From the NCBI RefSeq assembly GCF_009711345.1, contig NZ_SMMA01000062.1:62001-126000 (forward strand): 64,000 bases of DNA, written 5' to 3'. The DNA is from Pseudovibrio flavus (lineage in GTDB: Bacteria; Pseudomonadota; Alphaproteobacteria; Rhizobiales; Stappiaceae). This document shows, piece after piece, positions 17,523 to 26,554 of this stretch (positions are counted from its first letter, which is position 1; every line of letters begins with the position of its first letter). The notes under the pieces were generated by a model. It was not told the origin of the DNA. It searched no databases and worked only from the letters and a program-made list of their open reading frames with translations. Position numbers and translations under genes: made by a program.

Positions 17523-18704
17523 TCAGGAGAACAGTGAGAAAAGCAAATAGGTGTAGTGAGCTGCAATGCCTGCTGCCAAACCACCAATGGTGTGGGAGAG
17601 CAATGCCTTGGAAATAAGATTGCGATAGCCAAGGGTGTCCAGCATAGCAGTGTGGGTGGAAAGGTAGCCACTCCAGCACATGCCCATTGCGGTGAACACT
17701 GCAATCTCGTTACCGCCGATGATGCCCTGCGTGATGAACGGAGGAACCAAGGTCATCGCCGCACCTACAGCACCAAGAGAAGTGATAGGGAAGGCAATCA
17801 GCTCAGGGCTCTGGAAGCCGAACAGTGCGGAAAACACGCCAGAGAAAACGGAACCAAGCTTAGGCAGAACAGCAACGCCCTGAAAGGCCGCGCCGGTGTA
17901 ACCAGTCTCACCCGGACCGAAGGTCAGCATCATCACAACTGTTGCAATGATGAGCACGCCTGGGATGATCGCGATGCCGAGATCAACACCAGACTTACCA
18001 CCGTCAAGGCAGGAGTTGAGGAAACGCAGACCAATCGTATCGCCGCTAACCGGAATTTCCGAGGCCTGATCGTCAGCATCGGAGTCCGGCTCGATGTGAT
18101 CGCGCTCACCCAGATCCTTGTAGATCATGTGCTGCATAAGGCGGGTGGAGACGACCGAGCCAACGATGGCACCAAACAGGCCAATCAGCGCCGGTGTCAT
18201 TGCACTTTCGCCGCCAATAGACTGGGCGGACATAAAAGTAACGACGATCAAGCCCATGCCAAACGCTGTGCCAAAGTTGGCCAGAGAAACAAGCTGATAG
18301 GCTTTGAACGATTTCGCAAAGCGGGCGTCGTTTGCCAGAGAGATAATCGCCGGATTATCGGAGAAGAAGGTCATTACCGCTGCAAGGGAAGCCTTGCCTG
18401 GAAGACGGTAGAGCGGGCGCATAAGCGGGCGCAGAACGCGCTCCATTACAGCAACGGTACCAAATTCCAACAGAAGACGGCCAATAGCACCGGCTAAAAC
18501 GCAGATGCCCATGATGTAAAGCACGGTGTTCATGAGCAGGCCGTGCGCCGTCGAGAACATGGTATTAAACATGTTCGCCGCGCCCATAACGCTGCCCAGA
18601 TATCCGAAGAGAAGGCCCAAAACCACAACAGGGAATGCCGGATAGAATACAGCCGAAAAGCGGCTGGATTTTTCTGCCGACACAGTGGTCACTTCATCAG
18701 TCAT
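17523..18704 (-). CDS. Nucleoside-recognition (Gate) domain membrane protein, putative transporter
   Basis: The 393-residue protein has about nine or ten membrane segments and the gate-domain features of the nucleoside recognition family. These include a conserved TFFSDNPAIISLANDARFAK region in the first half and GFQSPELIAFPITSLGAVGA with WSGYLSTHTAMLDTLGY in the second half. A charged cytoplasmic loop (DHIEPDSDADDQASE) separates the two halves. Family members are poorly characterised and may move nucleosides, metabolites or ions. The ATG follows AAAATGAGGGTAAA, a strong ribosome site. It is transcribed alone and ends at a clear terminator. Confidence 0.7.
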   Translation of the reverse strand: MTDEVTTVSAEKSSRFSAVFYPAFPVVVLGLLFGYLGSVMGAANMFNTMFSTAHGLLMNTVLYIMGICVLAGAIGRLLLEFGTVAVMERVLRPLMRPLYRLPGKASLAAVMTFFSDNPAIISLANDARFAKSFKAYQLVSLANFGTAFGMGLIVVTFMSAQSIGGESAMTPALIGLFGAIVGSVVSTRLMQHMIYKDLGERDHIEPDSDADDQASEIPVSGDTIGLRFLNSCLDGGKSGVDLGIAIIPGVLIIATVVMMLTFGPGETGYTGAAFQGVAVLPKLGSVFSGVFSALFGFQSPELIAFPITSLGAVGAAMTLVPPFITQGIIGGNEIAVFTAMGMCWSGYLSTHTAMLDTLGYRNLISKALLSHTIGGLAAGIAAHYTYLLFSLFS

Positions 18705-19093
18705 TTTACCCTCATTTTTGGTGACGGGTATGTTGTGAGCAGCCCATCATGTTGTTTCGTTCAGGGTAAATACGCCCGTTTTCAGCCATTTTAGGCCGAC
18801 AGGCTGTATTATGTTTATTGCAGAACAAGCCAAGCCGCAGCGGCTCAAAGCGTGCTCCGAGAACCGTCAGAACCCCATTTTTGTAGGATCAATTAGGATA
18901 GGACTTGGCGTATACCAGTGTGAACACAAATACGCAAATGCATAAAACAAGCCCGCTTTCGGCTGGTTTTTGCGGTCAAGACGACGTGATGAATTGAGCA
19001 AAAAAAGCGGGAGCAGCCGCGCATGCTCAAAAGAGCAACATCACAACTAGCTCCCGCAGTTTCGGGTCTGGGAGTGCCCCTAAAGGGGCTGTT
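18705..19093. other. Intergenic region holding a terminator and a promoter region
   Basis: About 390 bases without a gene. The right part holds the terminator of the sugar-acid operon. The left part should hold the promoter of the membrane protein gene that starts at 18704. No other structure stands out. Confidence 0.5.
19000..19057 (-). terminator. Terminator of the sugar-acid catabolism operon
   Basis: On the minus strand, GCGGGAGC pairs with GCTCCCGC across 35 bases that include an inner hairpin (GCTCTTTTGAGC). TTTTTTTGCTC follows. It lies about 40 bases after the dehydrogenase stop at 19094. A second short stem, CCCCTTTAGGGG, sits just before it. Confidence 0.75.
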
Positions 19094-20596
19094 TTATTTC
19101 GGTAACAAAGAAGACGGCAGGTTCTGATAGCAAACCGGACGCAAGAAACGGCGGATCGACAACGTGCCCACGGACGTTGCCCCAAAGTTGGTCGATGCCG
19201 GATACGGTCCGCCATGGACCATGCTATCGGCGACTTCAACGCCTGTCGGGAACCCGTTTGCGAGAATACGTCCTGCTTTTCGCTCCAGAATTGGCATCAA
19301 GGACCCACCATCTTCAAGGTCGCCGTCGTCCATAATCAGTGTTGCAGTCAACTGGCCTTCAAGGCGCTTGGCAAGCTCGTGCATTTCTTCAATGCTGGAG
19401 ACTGTTACAACGATACCCGTTGGACCAAAGACTTCTTCGCTAAGAACATCTGAACCCAGCCACGTTGTTGCATCACACATGTACATGGCTGGAGCAGCAT
19501 CACGCTCTGCAGCATCTTTAGACAGGATCGTCTCAACGCCAGAAACAGAGGCGATATGATCGCGGCCCTTTCGATAGGCTGAGGCTATGCCCATGGTCAG
19601 CATATGTTGGTCGGGTACCTGATCAAGCGCTGCAGATGCTACCTCGACAAAGGCTGGCGCGTGTTCTTTTGGCAGAACCACCACACCGGGGTTGGTGCAG
19701 AACTGCCCCGCGCCCATGGTAACCGAGCCTGCCCAGCCGCTTGCAATACTATCCATTCGGCTCTTGGCAGCTTCTGGCAAAACGAAGACCGGATTGATGG
19801 AGCCCAGCTCACCGAAGAACGGAATTGGCTCAACACGGCGAGCGCAAAGGTCAAACAGGGCTCGGCCACCTGCAAGGCTGCCTGTAAAACCTACAGCTCT
19901 GATAAGCGGATGTTCGACAAGGCGTTTGCCGACCTCGTTATTGCCGCCCTGCACCAAGGAAAACACACCAGGATGAACGCCGGTTTTCTTGATAGCAGCA
20001 AGGATAGCGTCAGCGATGATCTCGCCAGTTCCCGGATGAGCGGGATGGCCCTTCACCACAACCGGACAGCCCGCTGCAAGAGCCGCAGCGGTATCGCCAC
20101 CTGCTGTCGAAAATGCCAGCGGAAAGTTGGAAGCACCAAACACGGCAACCGGCCCGATTGGACGCTGAACCATCTCCAGTGCTGGTCGCGGCGCTGGCTG
20201 GCGATCAGGCAAGGCTTCATCCGAGCGGCGATCAAGGTAATCACCTTTCAGGATGTGGCTGGCAAACAAACGAAGCTGGCCAACGGTGCGGCCACGCTCT
20301 CCTTCAAGACGCGCAGCTGGAAGCCCTGTTTCGGCGGAACCAATGCGGGTGATATCTTCGCCCCGCGCATCAATCTCATCAGCGATTGCGTTGATGAACT
20401 GGGCACGCTCTTCACGAGAGCTGTAGCCATAACTCCAAAAAGCGTCTTCTGCTGCTTCTACAGCAGTATCAACATCACTTACGCGGCCAGCGGAATAATC
20501 AAGCGCAGGGCCAGAGACAGGATCAGCCTTGAAGGTTGTGTCGCTGGCTACCCATTCACCGGCGATCAGGTGTTTTCCATGTGGTTCGTAAGCCAT
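19094..20596 (-). CDS. Alpha-ketoglutarate semialdehyde (2,5-dioxopentanoate) dehydrogenase
   Basis: The 500-residue aldehyde dehydrogenase has the family features of KGSA dehydrogenases. It shows a cofactor-binding region VAVFGASNFPLAFSTAGGD, the Glu site in PFFGELGSINPVFVLP and the catalytic Cys in MGAGQFCTNPGVVVLP (about residue 310). It oxidises 2-oxoglutarate semialdehyde to 2-oxoglutarate, the last step of non-phosphorylating pentonate, hexarate and hydroxyproline routes. It is the last gene of the operon and starts by a TAATG overlap with the pdxA homologue. The upstream DHDPS-fold dehydratase would make its substrate. Confidence 0.9.
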   Translation of the reverse strand: MAYEPHGKHLIAGEWVASDTTFKADPVSGPALDYSAGRVSDVDTAVEAAEDAFWSYGYSSREERAQFINAIADEIDARGEDITRIGSAETGLPAARLEGERGRTVGQLRLFASHILKGDYLDRRSDEALPDRQPAPRPALEMVQRPIGPVAVFGASNFPLAFSTAGGDTAAALAAGCPVVVKGHPAHPGTGEIIADAILAAIKKTGVHPGVFSLVQGGNNEVGKRLVEHPLIRAVGFTGSLAGGRALFDLCARRVEPIPFFGELGSINPVFVLPEAAKSRMDSIASGWAGSVTMGAGQFCTNPGVVVLPKEHAPAFVEVASAALDQVPDQHMLTMGIASAYRKGRDHIASVSGVETILSKDAAERDAAPAMYMCDATTWLGSDVLSEEVFGPTGIVVTVSSIEEMHELAKRLEGQLTATLIMDDGDLEDGGSLMPILERKAGRILANGFPTGVEVADSMVHGGPYPASTNFGATSVGTLSIRRFLRPVCYQNLPSSLLPK

Positions 20597-21630
20597 TACC
20601 CTGCCCCTTCAGTTTCTGCCTGTGTCAGCTCTGCTTTGTCCCAGTTTTGAACCATGTCGCAGGCAACATCGAACGCAGCGCGGGTTGCACCAACATCTGC
20701 CAAGCCCTTACCTGCAATGTCGAATGCTGTGCCGTGAGCGGGCGTGGAAACCGGATATGGCAACCCACCCTGCACTGTTACACCGCGATCAAAGCCCAGC
20801 AGCTTAAGCGCGATCTGCCCTTGGTCATGATACATGGTCACCACCGCATCGATTTCTTTGGCGACGGCTTTCAGGAACACGGTGTCAGATGGCCATGGCC
20901 CATCGACGGACATTTGCGTTTCAGCAAGGCGGCGCACTATCGGTTCAATAGTGTCGATCTCTTCTGTTCCGAAATTGCCGCCATCACCTGCATGCGGGTT
21001 GATCGCAGCAACAGAAATGCGCGGGCGCGTTAGACCGGAACGACGCAAAGTGCGGTCGATCAGATGAACGGCTTCTTCGATACGCTCCTCTGTAATTGCA
21101 TCGGCAACATCTCGCAGAGCGATATGGCTGGTGACGCGGCTGGTCCAGATGCCGTCCAGCGTATTCAGCTCTGAGATATAGTTGGAAACGCCAAGCTTTT
21201 CGGCCATGTAGTGCAGCTCATCATCGTGGCCGAGGCCTGCAAGGTGCATGGACGCTTTGTTAAATGGCCCGAAAACCAACGCGTCGATAACGCCGCCCTG
21301 CAGGAATTTCAGTGCTTGATCGAGCGTTTTAAGGACGGATGCACCGCATGGCTGCTCAACGGAGGAGACGACGATCTCCTCAAGAGTAATGGTTTCCATT
21401 GCGTGCAATGCAAATTGTGAAGCCTGTTTCCAGTCGTCACAGCTTGCATCAACTGCGTTCATTTCAAATGTTAGGCCTGCAACCTTCTGCCCTTCTTCAA
21501 AAACATGGGCGTCGCCAATAAGAAGAATATCTGCTGCCTCTGCTACGCCGTTGTCGTTTAGTAGGCGTGCGATCAGCTCCGGCCCAATGCCACTTGGGTC
21601 GCCTGGAATAATCCCGATACGTGGTTTCAT
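20596..21630 (-). CDS. PdxA family dehydrogenase (PdxA2-like, 4-phospho-threonate/erythronate type)
   Basis: The 344-residue protein has the PdxA fold, with IGIIPGDPSGIGPELIARLL at the start. Metal-ligand histidines appear in RVTSHIALRDV, TMYHDQGQIALKLLGFD and VSTPAHGTAFDIAG, and INPHAGDGGNFGTEE is also present. In vitamin B6 synthesis PdxA oxidises 4-phosphohydroxythreonine. PdxA2 paralogues instead act on 4-phospho-D-threonate or erythronate and need a DUF1537 kinase, which is not in view. Its place inside a sugar-acid operon argues for a catabolic role. Substrate unknown. Confidence 0.8.
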   Translation of the reverse strand: MKPRIGIIPGDPSGIGPELIARLLNDNGVAEAADILLIGDAHVFEEGQKVAGLTFEMNAVDASCDDWKQASQFALHAMETITLEEIVVSSVEQPCGASVLKTLDQALKFLQGGVIDALVFGPFNKASMHLAGLGHDDELHYMAEKLGVSNYISELNTLDGIWTSRVTSHIALRDVADAITEERIEEAVHLIDRTLRRSGLTRPRISVAAINPHAGDGGNFGTEEIDTIEPIVRRLAETQMSVDGPWPSDTVFLKAVAKEIDAVVTMYHDQGQIALKLLGFDRGVTVQGGLPYPVSTPAHGTAFDIAGKGLADVGATRAAFDVACDMVQNWDKAELTQAETEGAG

Positions 21631-21641
21631 TTTTAAACCCT

Positions 21642-22349
21642 TCAGCCGTCGGCTTGGCCTTCCAACGCCACGGCTATATTGCTGATTGTCGATTTCAGAT
21701 GGGCCCGCAGGGCGTGAGCCGTTGCCTGCGGATCACGCTGGCCAAGCGCCACCGCAATTGCGCGGTGCTCGGCGAGCGTGTTGGCACGTCGGGTTGCACG
21801 TTTTGAAGAGATGAAGCGGGCACGCCAAAGGCGCGCATTGTATTGCCGATGAGTTTCGATGAGCGGCTCGTTGCGCGAAAGGGCAACCAGCTCGCTATGG
21901 AACCGCATATCCCGCTGAAAGAACTCAAGAGCAGATATGCTCTCGGCGTCGTTGTTCAGCCGCCGCTCCATAGTAATCAGCCCGTTGATCTCTTCGTCGG
22001 TCGCCTCATTGCAGACGAGTTCGCCTGCCAGAGCTTCCAATGCACCCAGAACGGTAATGTATTGGGTCAATTCCGCCATTGACGGCGCTGCAACGCGTGG
22101 CCTACGGGTGGCAGAATATTCCACCAGCCCTTCGGTAACCAACAAGCGCAGCGCTTCTCTCAATGGCGTTCTGGAAATACCCAGAGCATCGGCGAGTTCC
22201 CGCTCTGGAATAGCAGTACCGGGAGCAAGTTTTTCAAGCAGAATGAACTCACGCAGAGTGTCTGCAGCTTCTTCTGCCAGAGACTTTCTCTGTGTTACCT
22301 GTCCGTGTTGCTTCAGTTCTGCGATCCAGTTTGTCTCGCCCATTCCCAT
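21642..22349 (-). CDS. GntR family (FadR subfamily) transcriptional regulator
   Basis: The 235-residue protein has an N-terminal winged helix (PGTAIPERELADALGISRTP, then LREALRLLVTEGLVEY) and an all-helical FCD domain. FCD metal-site residues appear in RDMRFHSELVAL and LAEHRAIAVAL. It is encoded within the operon between the DHDPS-fold dehydratase and the pdxA homologue, and overlaps the former by one base (TAATG). It is probably the local repressor, lifted by a sugar acid or pathway intermediate. A GGTATACC palindrome before tctC is the candidate operator. Confidence 0.88.
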   Translation of the reverse strand: MGMGETNWIAELKQHGQVTQRKSLAEEAADTLREFILLEKLAPGTAIPERELADALGISRTPLREALRLLVTEGLVEYSATRRPRVAAPSMAELTQYITVLGALEALAGELVCNEATDEEINGLITMERRLNNDAESISALEFFQRDMRFHSELVALSRNEPLIETHRQYNARLWRARFISSKRATRRANTLAEHRAIAVALGQRDPQATAHALRAHLKSTISNIAVALEGQADG

Positions 22350-23263
22350 TACCTTCCCCAGTTCAAAACGACCGGATCAAGGGGCCTGATCAGCTCGATC
22401 ATGGCCTCCCTCGTTTGCGGATGCAGCGGCGCTATCGGATGACGACAGAAATCCGATTTGATAACACCACCAGCAACCATAGCAGCCTTCGCGGACCGGA
22501 AGCCACACTGACGATTCTCGTGATTGACCGCAGGAAGAATGCGGGCGTAGAGACGCAGTGCCGTATCCCTCTCCCCTGCAGCATGCGCCACAAGAATAGG
22601 ACGAATCTGGTCCGGTATCATAGCGGAAGTCATAGAACCGGTTGCCCCTGCATCCAAGTCCGCCATTAGAGTTATGGCTTCCTCTCCGTCAAAAGGCCCC
22701 TCAATAGAATCGCCACCTGCGGCAACCAGATCACGCAGCTTGCTGGCAGCGCCTGCGCACTCGATCTTGAAGAGTTTCACCATCTCGATTTCTTGCGCCA
22801 TACGCACAAGCAGAGGAACAGGCAGATCAACACCCGAGAGCGGCGCATCTTGAATCATAATCGGAATACCAACCTCACCTACGGCTTGAAACTGCTCGTA
22901 GGTTTGCTGGGCGTTTCCTTTAAGGAGAGCACCATGATACGGCGGCATCATCATCACCATTGCCGCGCCGAGTGCCTTGGCCTCTTTTGCACGCGCTACC
23001 GCGATATCCGTCGCAAAGTGGCTAATGGTGACGATAACAGGAACGCGTCCTGCCACATGCTCCAAGCACAAACGAGTTAGGACCGCACGTTCTTCATCTG
23101 AAATGAGGAACTGCTCCGAGAAGTTTGCAAGAATGCAGATGCCGTCAACGCCCTGATCGACCATGCAATCTAGAACACGTTTCATGCCCTCCAGATCAAG
23201 TGTTCCATCGGGATTAAACGGTGTAGGCGCTACAGGCCAAATACCCTTGTATGGCTTTGTCAT
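22349..23263 (-). CDS. DHDPS-fold 2-keto-3-deoxy-pentonate dehydratase (L-KDA dehydratase-like)
   Basis: The 304-residue class I aldolase-family protein keeps the Schiff-base Lys in [16 protein letters not shown] (about residue 165). It has [14 protein letters not shown] where dihydrodipicolinate synthase has the catalytic Tyr, so it is not Dap[21 protein letters not shown] and [15 protein letters not shown] resemble, from memory, L-2-keto-3-deoxyarabonate dehydratases, which form 2-oxoglutarate semialdehyde. The neighbouring sugar-acid dehydratase would make its substrate and the semialdehyde dehydrogenase would use its product. It overlaps the upstream gene by 4 bases. The pentonate stereochemistry cannot be read from sequence. 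Confidence 0.85.
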   Translation of the reverse strand: MTKPYKGIWPVAPTPFNPDGTLDLEGMKRVLDCMVDQGVDGICILANFSEQFLISDEERAVLTRLCLEHVAGRVPVIVTISHFATDIAVARAKEAKALGAAMVMMMPPYHGALLKGNAQQTYEQFQAVGEVGIPIMIQDAPLSGVDLPVPLLVRMAQEIEMVKLFKIECAGAASKLRDLVAAGGDSIEGPFDGEEAITLMADLDAGATGSMTSAMIPDQIRPILVAHAAGERDTALRLYARILPAVNHENRQCGFRSAKAAMVAGGVIKSDFCRHPIAPLHPQTREAMIELIRPLDPVVLNWGR

Positions 23264-24432
23264 TCTACCACCTCGAAGTCATGAAGATGTTTGTCAGTGA
23301 TGGAGATGCCCAGCCCCGGCTTGTTATCATCCAGCTGCAGGAAGCCATCTACCGCTTCAGGATCGCCCTCAAAGATGTAGTAGAACAGCTCGTTACCAAC
23401 CTCGACATCGAACACAGGGAAGTATTCAGCAATCGGGCAGTTCACGTTCGCCATGGTCAGGTGATAGTTATGCATCTGGCCAGCGTGCGGAATAACCGGA
23501 ATTTGGTAGGCTTCTGCGAGCGCGTTAATCTTCTGCGCTGCTGTAATGCCGCCGACACGGTTGGTGTCGTACTGGATGACAGAAACAGCCTTGGCATCCA
23601 ACAACTGACGGAAACCGAGCAGCGAGAACTCATGCTCGCCGCCAGAGATTGGGATCGGACCACGGTTCAGCTCAGCATAGCCGTGAATGTCATCTGCGAT
23701 CACCGGCTCTTCCAGCCAACGAGGCTCATACTTTTCAAGCTTTGGCAGCATGCGACGGGTGTAGTCGAGGTTCCAGCCCATGTAGCACTCGAGCATAAGA
23801 TCCTTGTCATAACCGATGACTTCGCGCACTGCCTCAACACGCTTGAGGTTCTCGCGCATGCCTTTCATGCCGTCCTTAGGGCCGAAACCGAAGCGCGTCT
23901 TAAAGCCCTGATAGCCGTGCTGCATGGCTTCTTCTGCCTCGGCCTGCATTTCTTCGATGCTGGCAGCGTAGAGCTTGGAATAGTAGACCGGAATTTTCTC
24001 TTTGGTACGACCACCTAACAGCTTGAACACCGGCTTGTTAGCCAGCTTGCCCATCAGGTCCCAAATCGCGATATCGACAGCAGAAATTGCCGTCATACCC
24101 ACGCCCTTGCGGCCCCATGCATGGGTCTTGCGGTACATCTTTTCCCAGAGATAAGCGTAGTCGAAAGGGTCTTCGCCAATAACCATTGGAGCGTAGTACT
24201 GATCAATGGCCGCTTTCACCAGATTAGGTGCAAGCGCTGCGTTACCAATACCGATGGTTCCGTCTTCCGCTTCAACCTCACAGGTCAGCCACTGATGAAA
24301 ACGAAAGCTGCCCATCGCATCGCCCTTGTCGTAAAGCGCGTCGCTGGCGTTGGTGCAGAAATTGCCTTGCGGGGGAACTGTCTTGCCTTTCCAGTTCCAC
24401 ACCCGAGTACGGACGGATTTAATTTTCGTCAT
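23260..24432 (-). CDS. Enolase-superfamily sugar-acid dehydratase (L-rhamnonate/L-lyxonate dehydratase-like)
   Basis: The 390-residue mandelate racemase/muconate lactonizing family protein shows metal ligands in [23 protein letters not shown] and ISGGEHEFS. The general base His lies in [14 protein letters not shown], and [18 protein letters not shown] forms the second-strand motif. The KTRFGFGP and HAWGRKGVG patterns resemble the rhamnonate dehydratase group, which also includes L-lyxonate dehydratase. It would convert an aldonate to its 2-keto-3-deoxy acid. With the following dehydratase and dehydrogenase this makes a complete non-phosphorylating route to 2-oxoglutarate. tctA ends 1 base upstream. 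Confidence 0.85.
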   Translation of the reverse strand: MTKIKSVRTRVWNWKGKTVPPQGNFCTNASDALYDKGDAMGSFRFHQWLTCEVEAEDGTIGIGNAALAPNLVKAAIDQYYAPMVIGEDPFDYAYLWEKMYRKTHAWGRKGVGMTAISAVDIAIWDLMGKLANKPVFKLLGGRTKEKIPVYYSKLYAASIEEMQAEAEEAMQHGYQGFKTRFGFGPKDGMKGMRENLKRVEAVREVIGYDKDLMLECYMGWNLDYTRRMLPKLEKYEPRWLEEPVIADDIHGYAELNRGPIPISGGEHEFSLLGFRQLLDAKAVSVIQYDTNRVGGITAAQKINALAEAYQIPVIPHAGQMHNYHLTMANVNCPIAEYFPVFDVEVGNELFYYIFEGDPEAVDGFLQLDDNKPGLGISITDKHLHDFEVVE

Positions 24433-24433
24433 A

Positions 24434-25933
24434 TTATTCTCCGGTCGATTTAATTGGTGCGCGCTGGGTGAACAACCGTCCCCACAAATACGGGCCGAAC
24501 AGTGCCAGTGCGGTCAGAATAAAGAAGAACAAAGAAAGTGGACGGGCGAGCATGAGCCACCACTGCTCATCAAGCATGACCATGGACTGGCCAAGGCGTG
24601 TTTCGAGCATGCCACCGAGGATCAAACCAATTGTGAGCGGCACTACAGAAAATCCGTAGCGGCGCATGAAGAAACCAAGGATACCGGCTCCAACTGCAAT
24701 CCAGACATCGAGCATGGACTGTTCCAGCGCATAGGCGCCGACGATGGAGAAAGTGAAAACGATTGGCCAAAGAATATTGATCGGGATGAGGGTGATACGA
24801 GCAAAGAGCTTTGCCCCCCAAAGACCAACGAAGAAGAAGAGCACGTTTACCAGCAGCATCGCCCAGAAAATCGCAAAGACAAAGTCTGCCTGCTCGGTAA
24901 ACATAGTCGGGCCCGGACGCAGGCCGTGAACCATAAGGCCCGCCAGGATAACGGCAGCAGTCGGGCTACCTGGGATACCCAGCGCGAGCGTTGGTACCAT
25001 TGCGCCGCCAGTCGCCGAGTTGTTCGCAGCCTCAGAGCCAGCCACACCTTCCAGAGAACCCTTACCGAATTCTTCAGGGTGCTTTGACCAGCGTTTAGCT
25101 TCGTTATAGCCGATCATGGAAGCAACAGTTGCCCCCTCTGCTGGCAGAATACCGATGAAGGTACCGATGCCGGAGCTACGAAGGATAGTGCGCCAGACGC
25201 GCTTATAATCTTCGCGGCTAGGAAGGCGAATTGCCTTCATCTTCACCGGTTCGCGCTTGATGTGCAGATTACTTGCCTGAACCAGCAACTCGGAAATACC
25301 GAAGACGCCAATCATGACCGGTACAAATGGAATACCTTCGCTCAGTTCGTTCATGCCAAACGTGAAGCGTTCGATAGAGGTTAGCAGGTCAATGCCAACG
25401 GTTGCCAGAAGCACGCCGAAAGCACCGGCAATCAGGTTCTTAAGAGCGCTGCCATCACCGATGGTTGCCAGCATGGAAAGGCCGAAGACAGTAAGCGCGA
25501 AGTACTCAGGCGGCGCGAAGTTGTAAGCGGCGCGAGCCATAAGCGGCGCGGCTGCCATCAAGCAAAGTACCGATACGATACCGCCGATGGTGGAGGAAAC
25601 CGCAGCCATGCCTAGGGCCCGCCCAGCCTCGCCCCTCTGCGCTAACGGGTATCCGTCTAGACAGGTGGTCGCGCTGGCTGAAGTACCCGGCGTATTAATG
25701 AGAATTGCCGTGATCGCGCCAGCAAACGTGGCGGCGCAATAAATCGTTGTCAGGATCGCGATTGCCGCGATCGGCTCCATGGTGATGGTAAATGGCAGAA
25801 GAAGTGCAACACCAGTTGTTGCATTAAGGCCCGGCAACGCCCCTACCATTACGCCGCCTAATGTTGCGGCAACAAGCAGTACAAGCAAACTTGGATCTGC
25901 CAGAGCCATCAGGCCGGAAAATACAGCTTCCAT
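24434..25933 (-). CDS. tctA: Tripartite tricarboxylate transporter large permease, TctA
   Basis: The 499-residue membrane protein has the TctA signature [19 protein letters not shown] and the second conserved repeat [20 protein letters not shown] with [20 protein letters not shown]. About ten to twelve membrane segments are present. TctA is the main permease of TTT carriers, which import carboxylates with a periplasmic binding protein. It is one base from tctB and two bases from the dehydratase. The cargo here is probably the sugar acid used by this operon. Confidence 0.92.
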   Translation of the reverse strand: MEAVFSGLMALADPSLLVLLVAATLGGVMVGALPGLNATTGVALLLPFTITMEPIAAIAILTTIYCAATFAGAITAILINTPGTSASATTCLDGYPLAQRGEAGRALGMAAVSSTIGGIVSVLCLMAAAPLMARAAYNFAPPEYFALTVFGLSMLATIGDGSALKNLIAGAFGVLLATVGIDLLTSIERFTFGMNELSEGIPFVPVMIGVFGISELLVQASNLHIKREPVKMKAIRLPSREDYKRVWRTILRSSGIGTFIGILPAEGATVASMIGYNEAKRWSKHPEEFGKGSLEGVAGSEAANNSATGGAMVPTLALGIPGSPTAAVILAGLMVHGLRPGPTMFTEQADFVFAIFWAMLLVNVLFFFVGLWGAKLFARITLIPINILWPIVFTFSIVGAYALEQSMLDVWIAVGAGILGFFMRRYGFSVVPLTIGLILGGMLETRLGQSMVMLDEQWWLMLARPLSLFFFILTALALFGPYLWGRLFTQRAPIKSTGE

Positions 25934-25934
25934 A

Positions 25935-26465
25935 TTATTGATACCACAAGTTCGTCAGAGGGCCGCGCGGGAAGCGGACTTCGAAAATTCCGTCAAAGAG
26001 AAAGAACACTGCAACTGGGATAATGAGACCAACGAGCACAAGTGCCCAAAGCCGCCTTTCGCCCCACATCAACGCGAGCGTGAAGGCAAAAAGGCCAAGC
26101 CCGAGGAAGAGGTCTATCTCTGCCACCAAGAGAAAGCCGATCAGAGCAAGCAATGTGCCCCAAACCGTTGAGGTTAGAACCTCAAGCTTCCCGACCTTCT
26201 GGGTGAGCGCCAGCCAGATGGTGAGAAAACCAATCAGGCCAATGACCAATTGAGGAAAGTCAGAGGGCTGGATGCCACGCTTCAAAATTGGCGGAACGCG
26301 GTCAAACTGCGTGGATAGATAGTACGCACCTACACAGAAGAGGAGTATTAGCAAAGGAACAACAAAACGTGCCACCAACTGCTCGCGCCGACTAGGAAAG
26401 TCTGCCGCACCTTCTTCCCGCGGCTCGAAATCTGCTGAGCTCGTCAAGAAATCCTCCAAAGACAT
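25935..26465 (-). CDS. tctB: Tripartite tricarboxylate transporter small subunit, TctB
   Basis: The 176-residue membrane protein has four hydrophobic segments, starting with VARFVVPLLILLFCVGAYYL, and the typical GIQPSDFPQLVIGLIGFLT turn. The start at 26465 (MSLEDFLT) follows GGGCAGGCAATA. A longer start at 26495 has no ribosome site and is less likely. TctB assists TctA. A strong stem-loop separates it from the upstream binding-protein gene. Confidence 0.85.
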   Translation of the reverse strand: MSLEDFLTSSADFEPREEGAADFPSRREQLVARFVVPLLILLFCVGAYYLSTQFDRVPPILKRGIQPSDFPQLVIGLIGFLTIWLALTQKVGKLEVLTSTVWGTLLALIGFLLVAEIDLFLGLGLFAFTLALMWGERRLWALVLVGLIIPVAVFFLFDGIFEVRFPRGPLTNLWYQ

Positions 26466-26514
26466 TATTGCCTGCCCGTTAAGGGCAGAGATCATTTAGG
26501 GGGAGTGTTTGAGA

Positions 26515-26537
26515 GGAAGCCGCAGAACGCGGCTTCC
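26515..26537 (-). other. Intercistronic stem-loop between tctC and tctB
   Basis: GGAAGCCGC and GCGGCTTCC form a perfect 9-base stem with a 5-base loop, without a T-tract. It follows the tctC stop at 26555. Such stems after binding-protein genes protect the upstream mRNA and raise its level over the permease part, as in other transport operons. Confidence 0.7.
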
Positions 26538-26554
26538 CCGAAGACCGATTGGCC

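Noticed and set aside
17556-18497. Open frame of 313 codons on the plus strand
   Set aside because: It is antisense to the gate-domain membrane protein; its composition, rich in Arg, Asn and His, is that of a reversed membrane gene.
19604-20650. Open frame of 348 codons on the plus strand
   Set aside because: It is antisense to the well-supported aldehyde dehydrogenase gene and has no recognisable motif or ribosome site.
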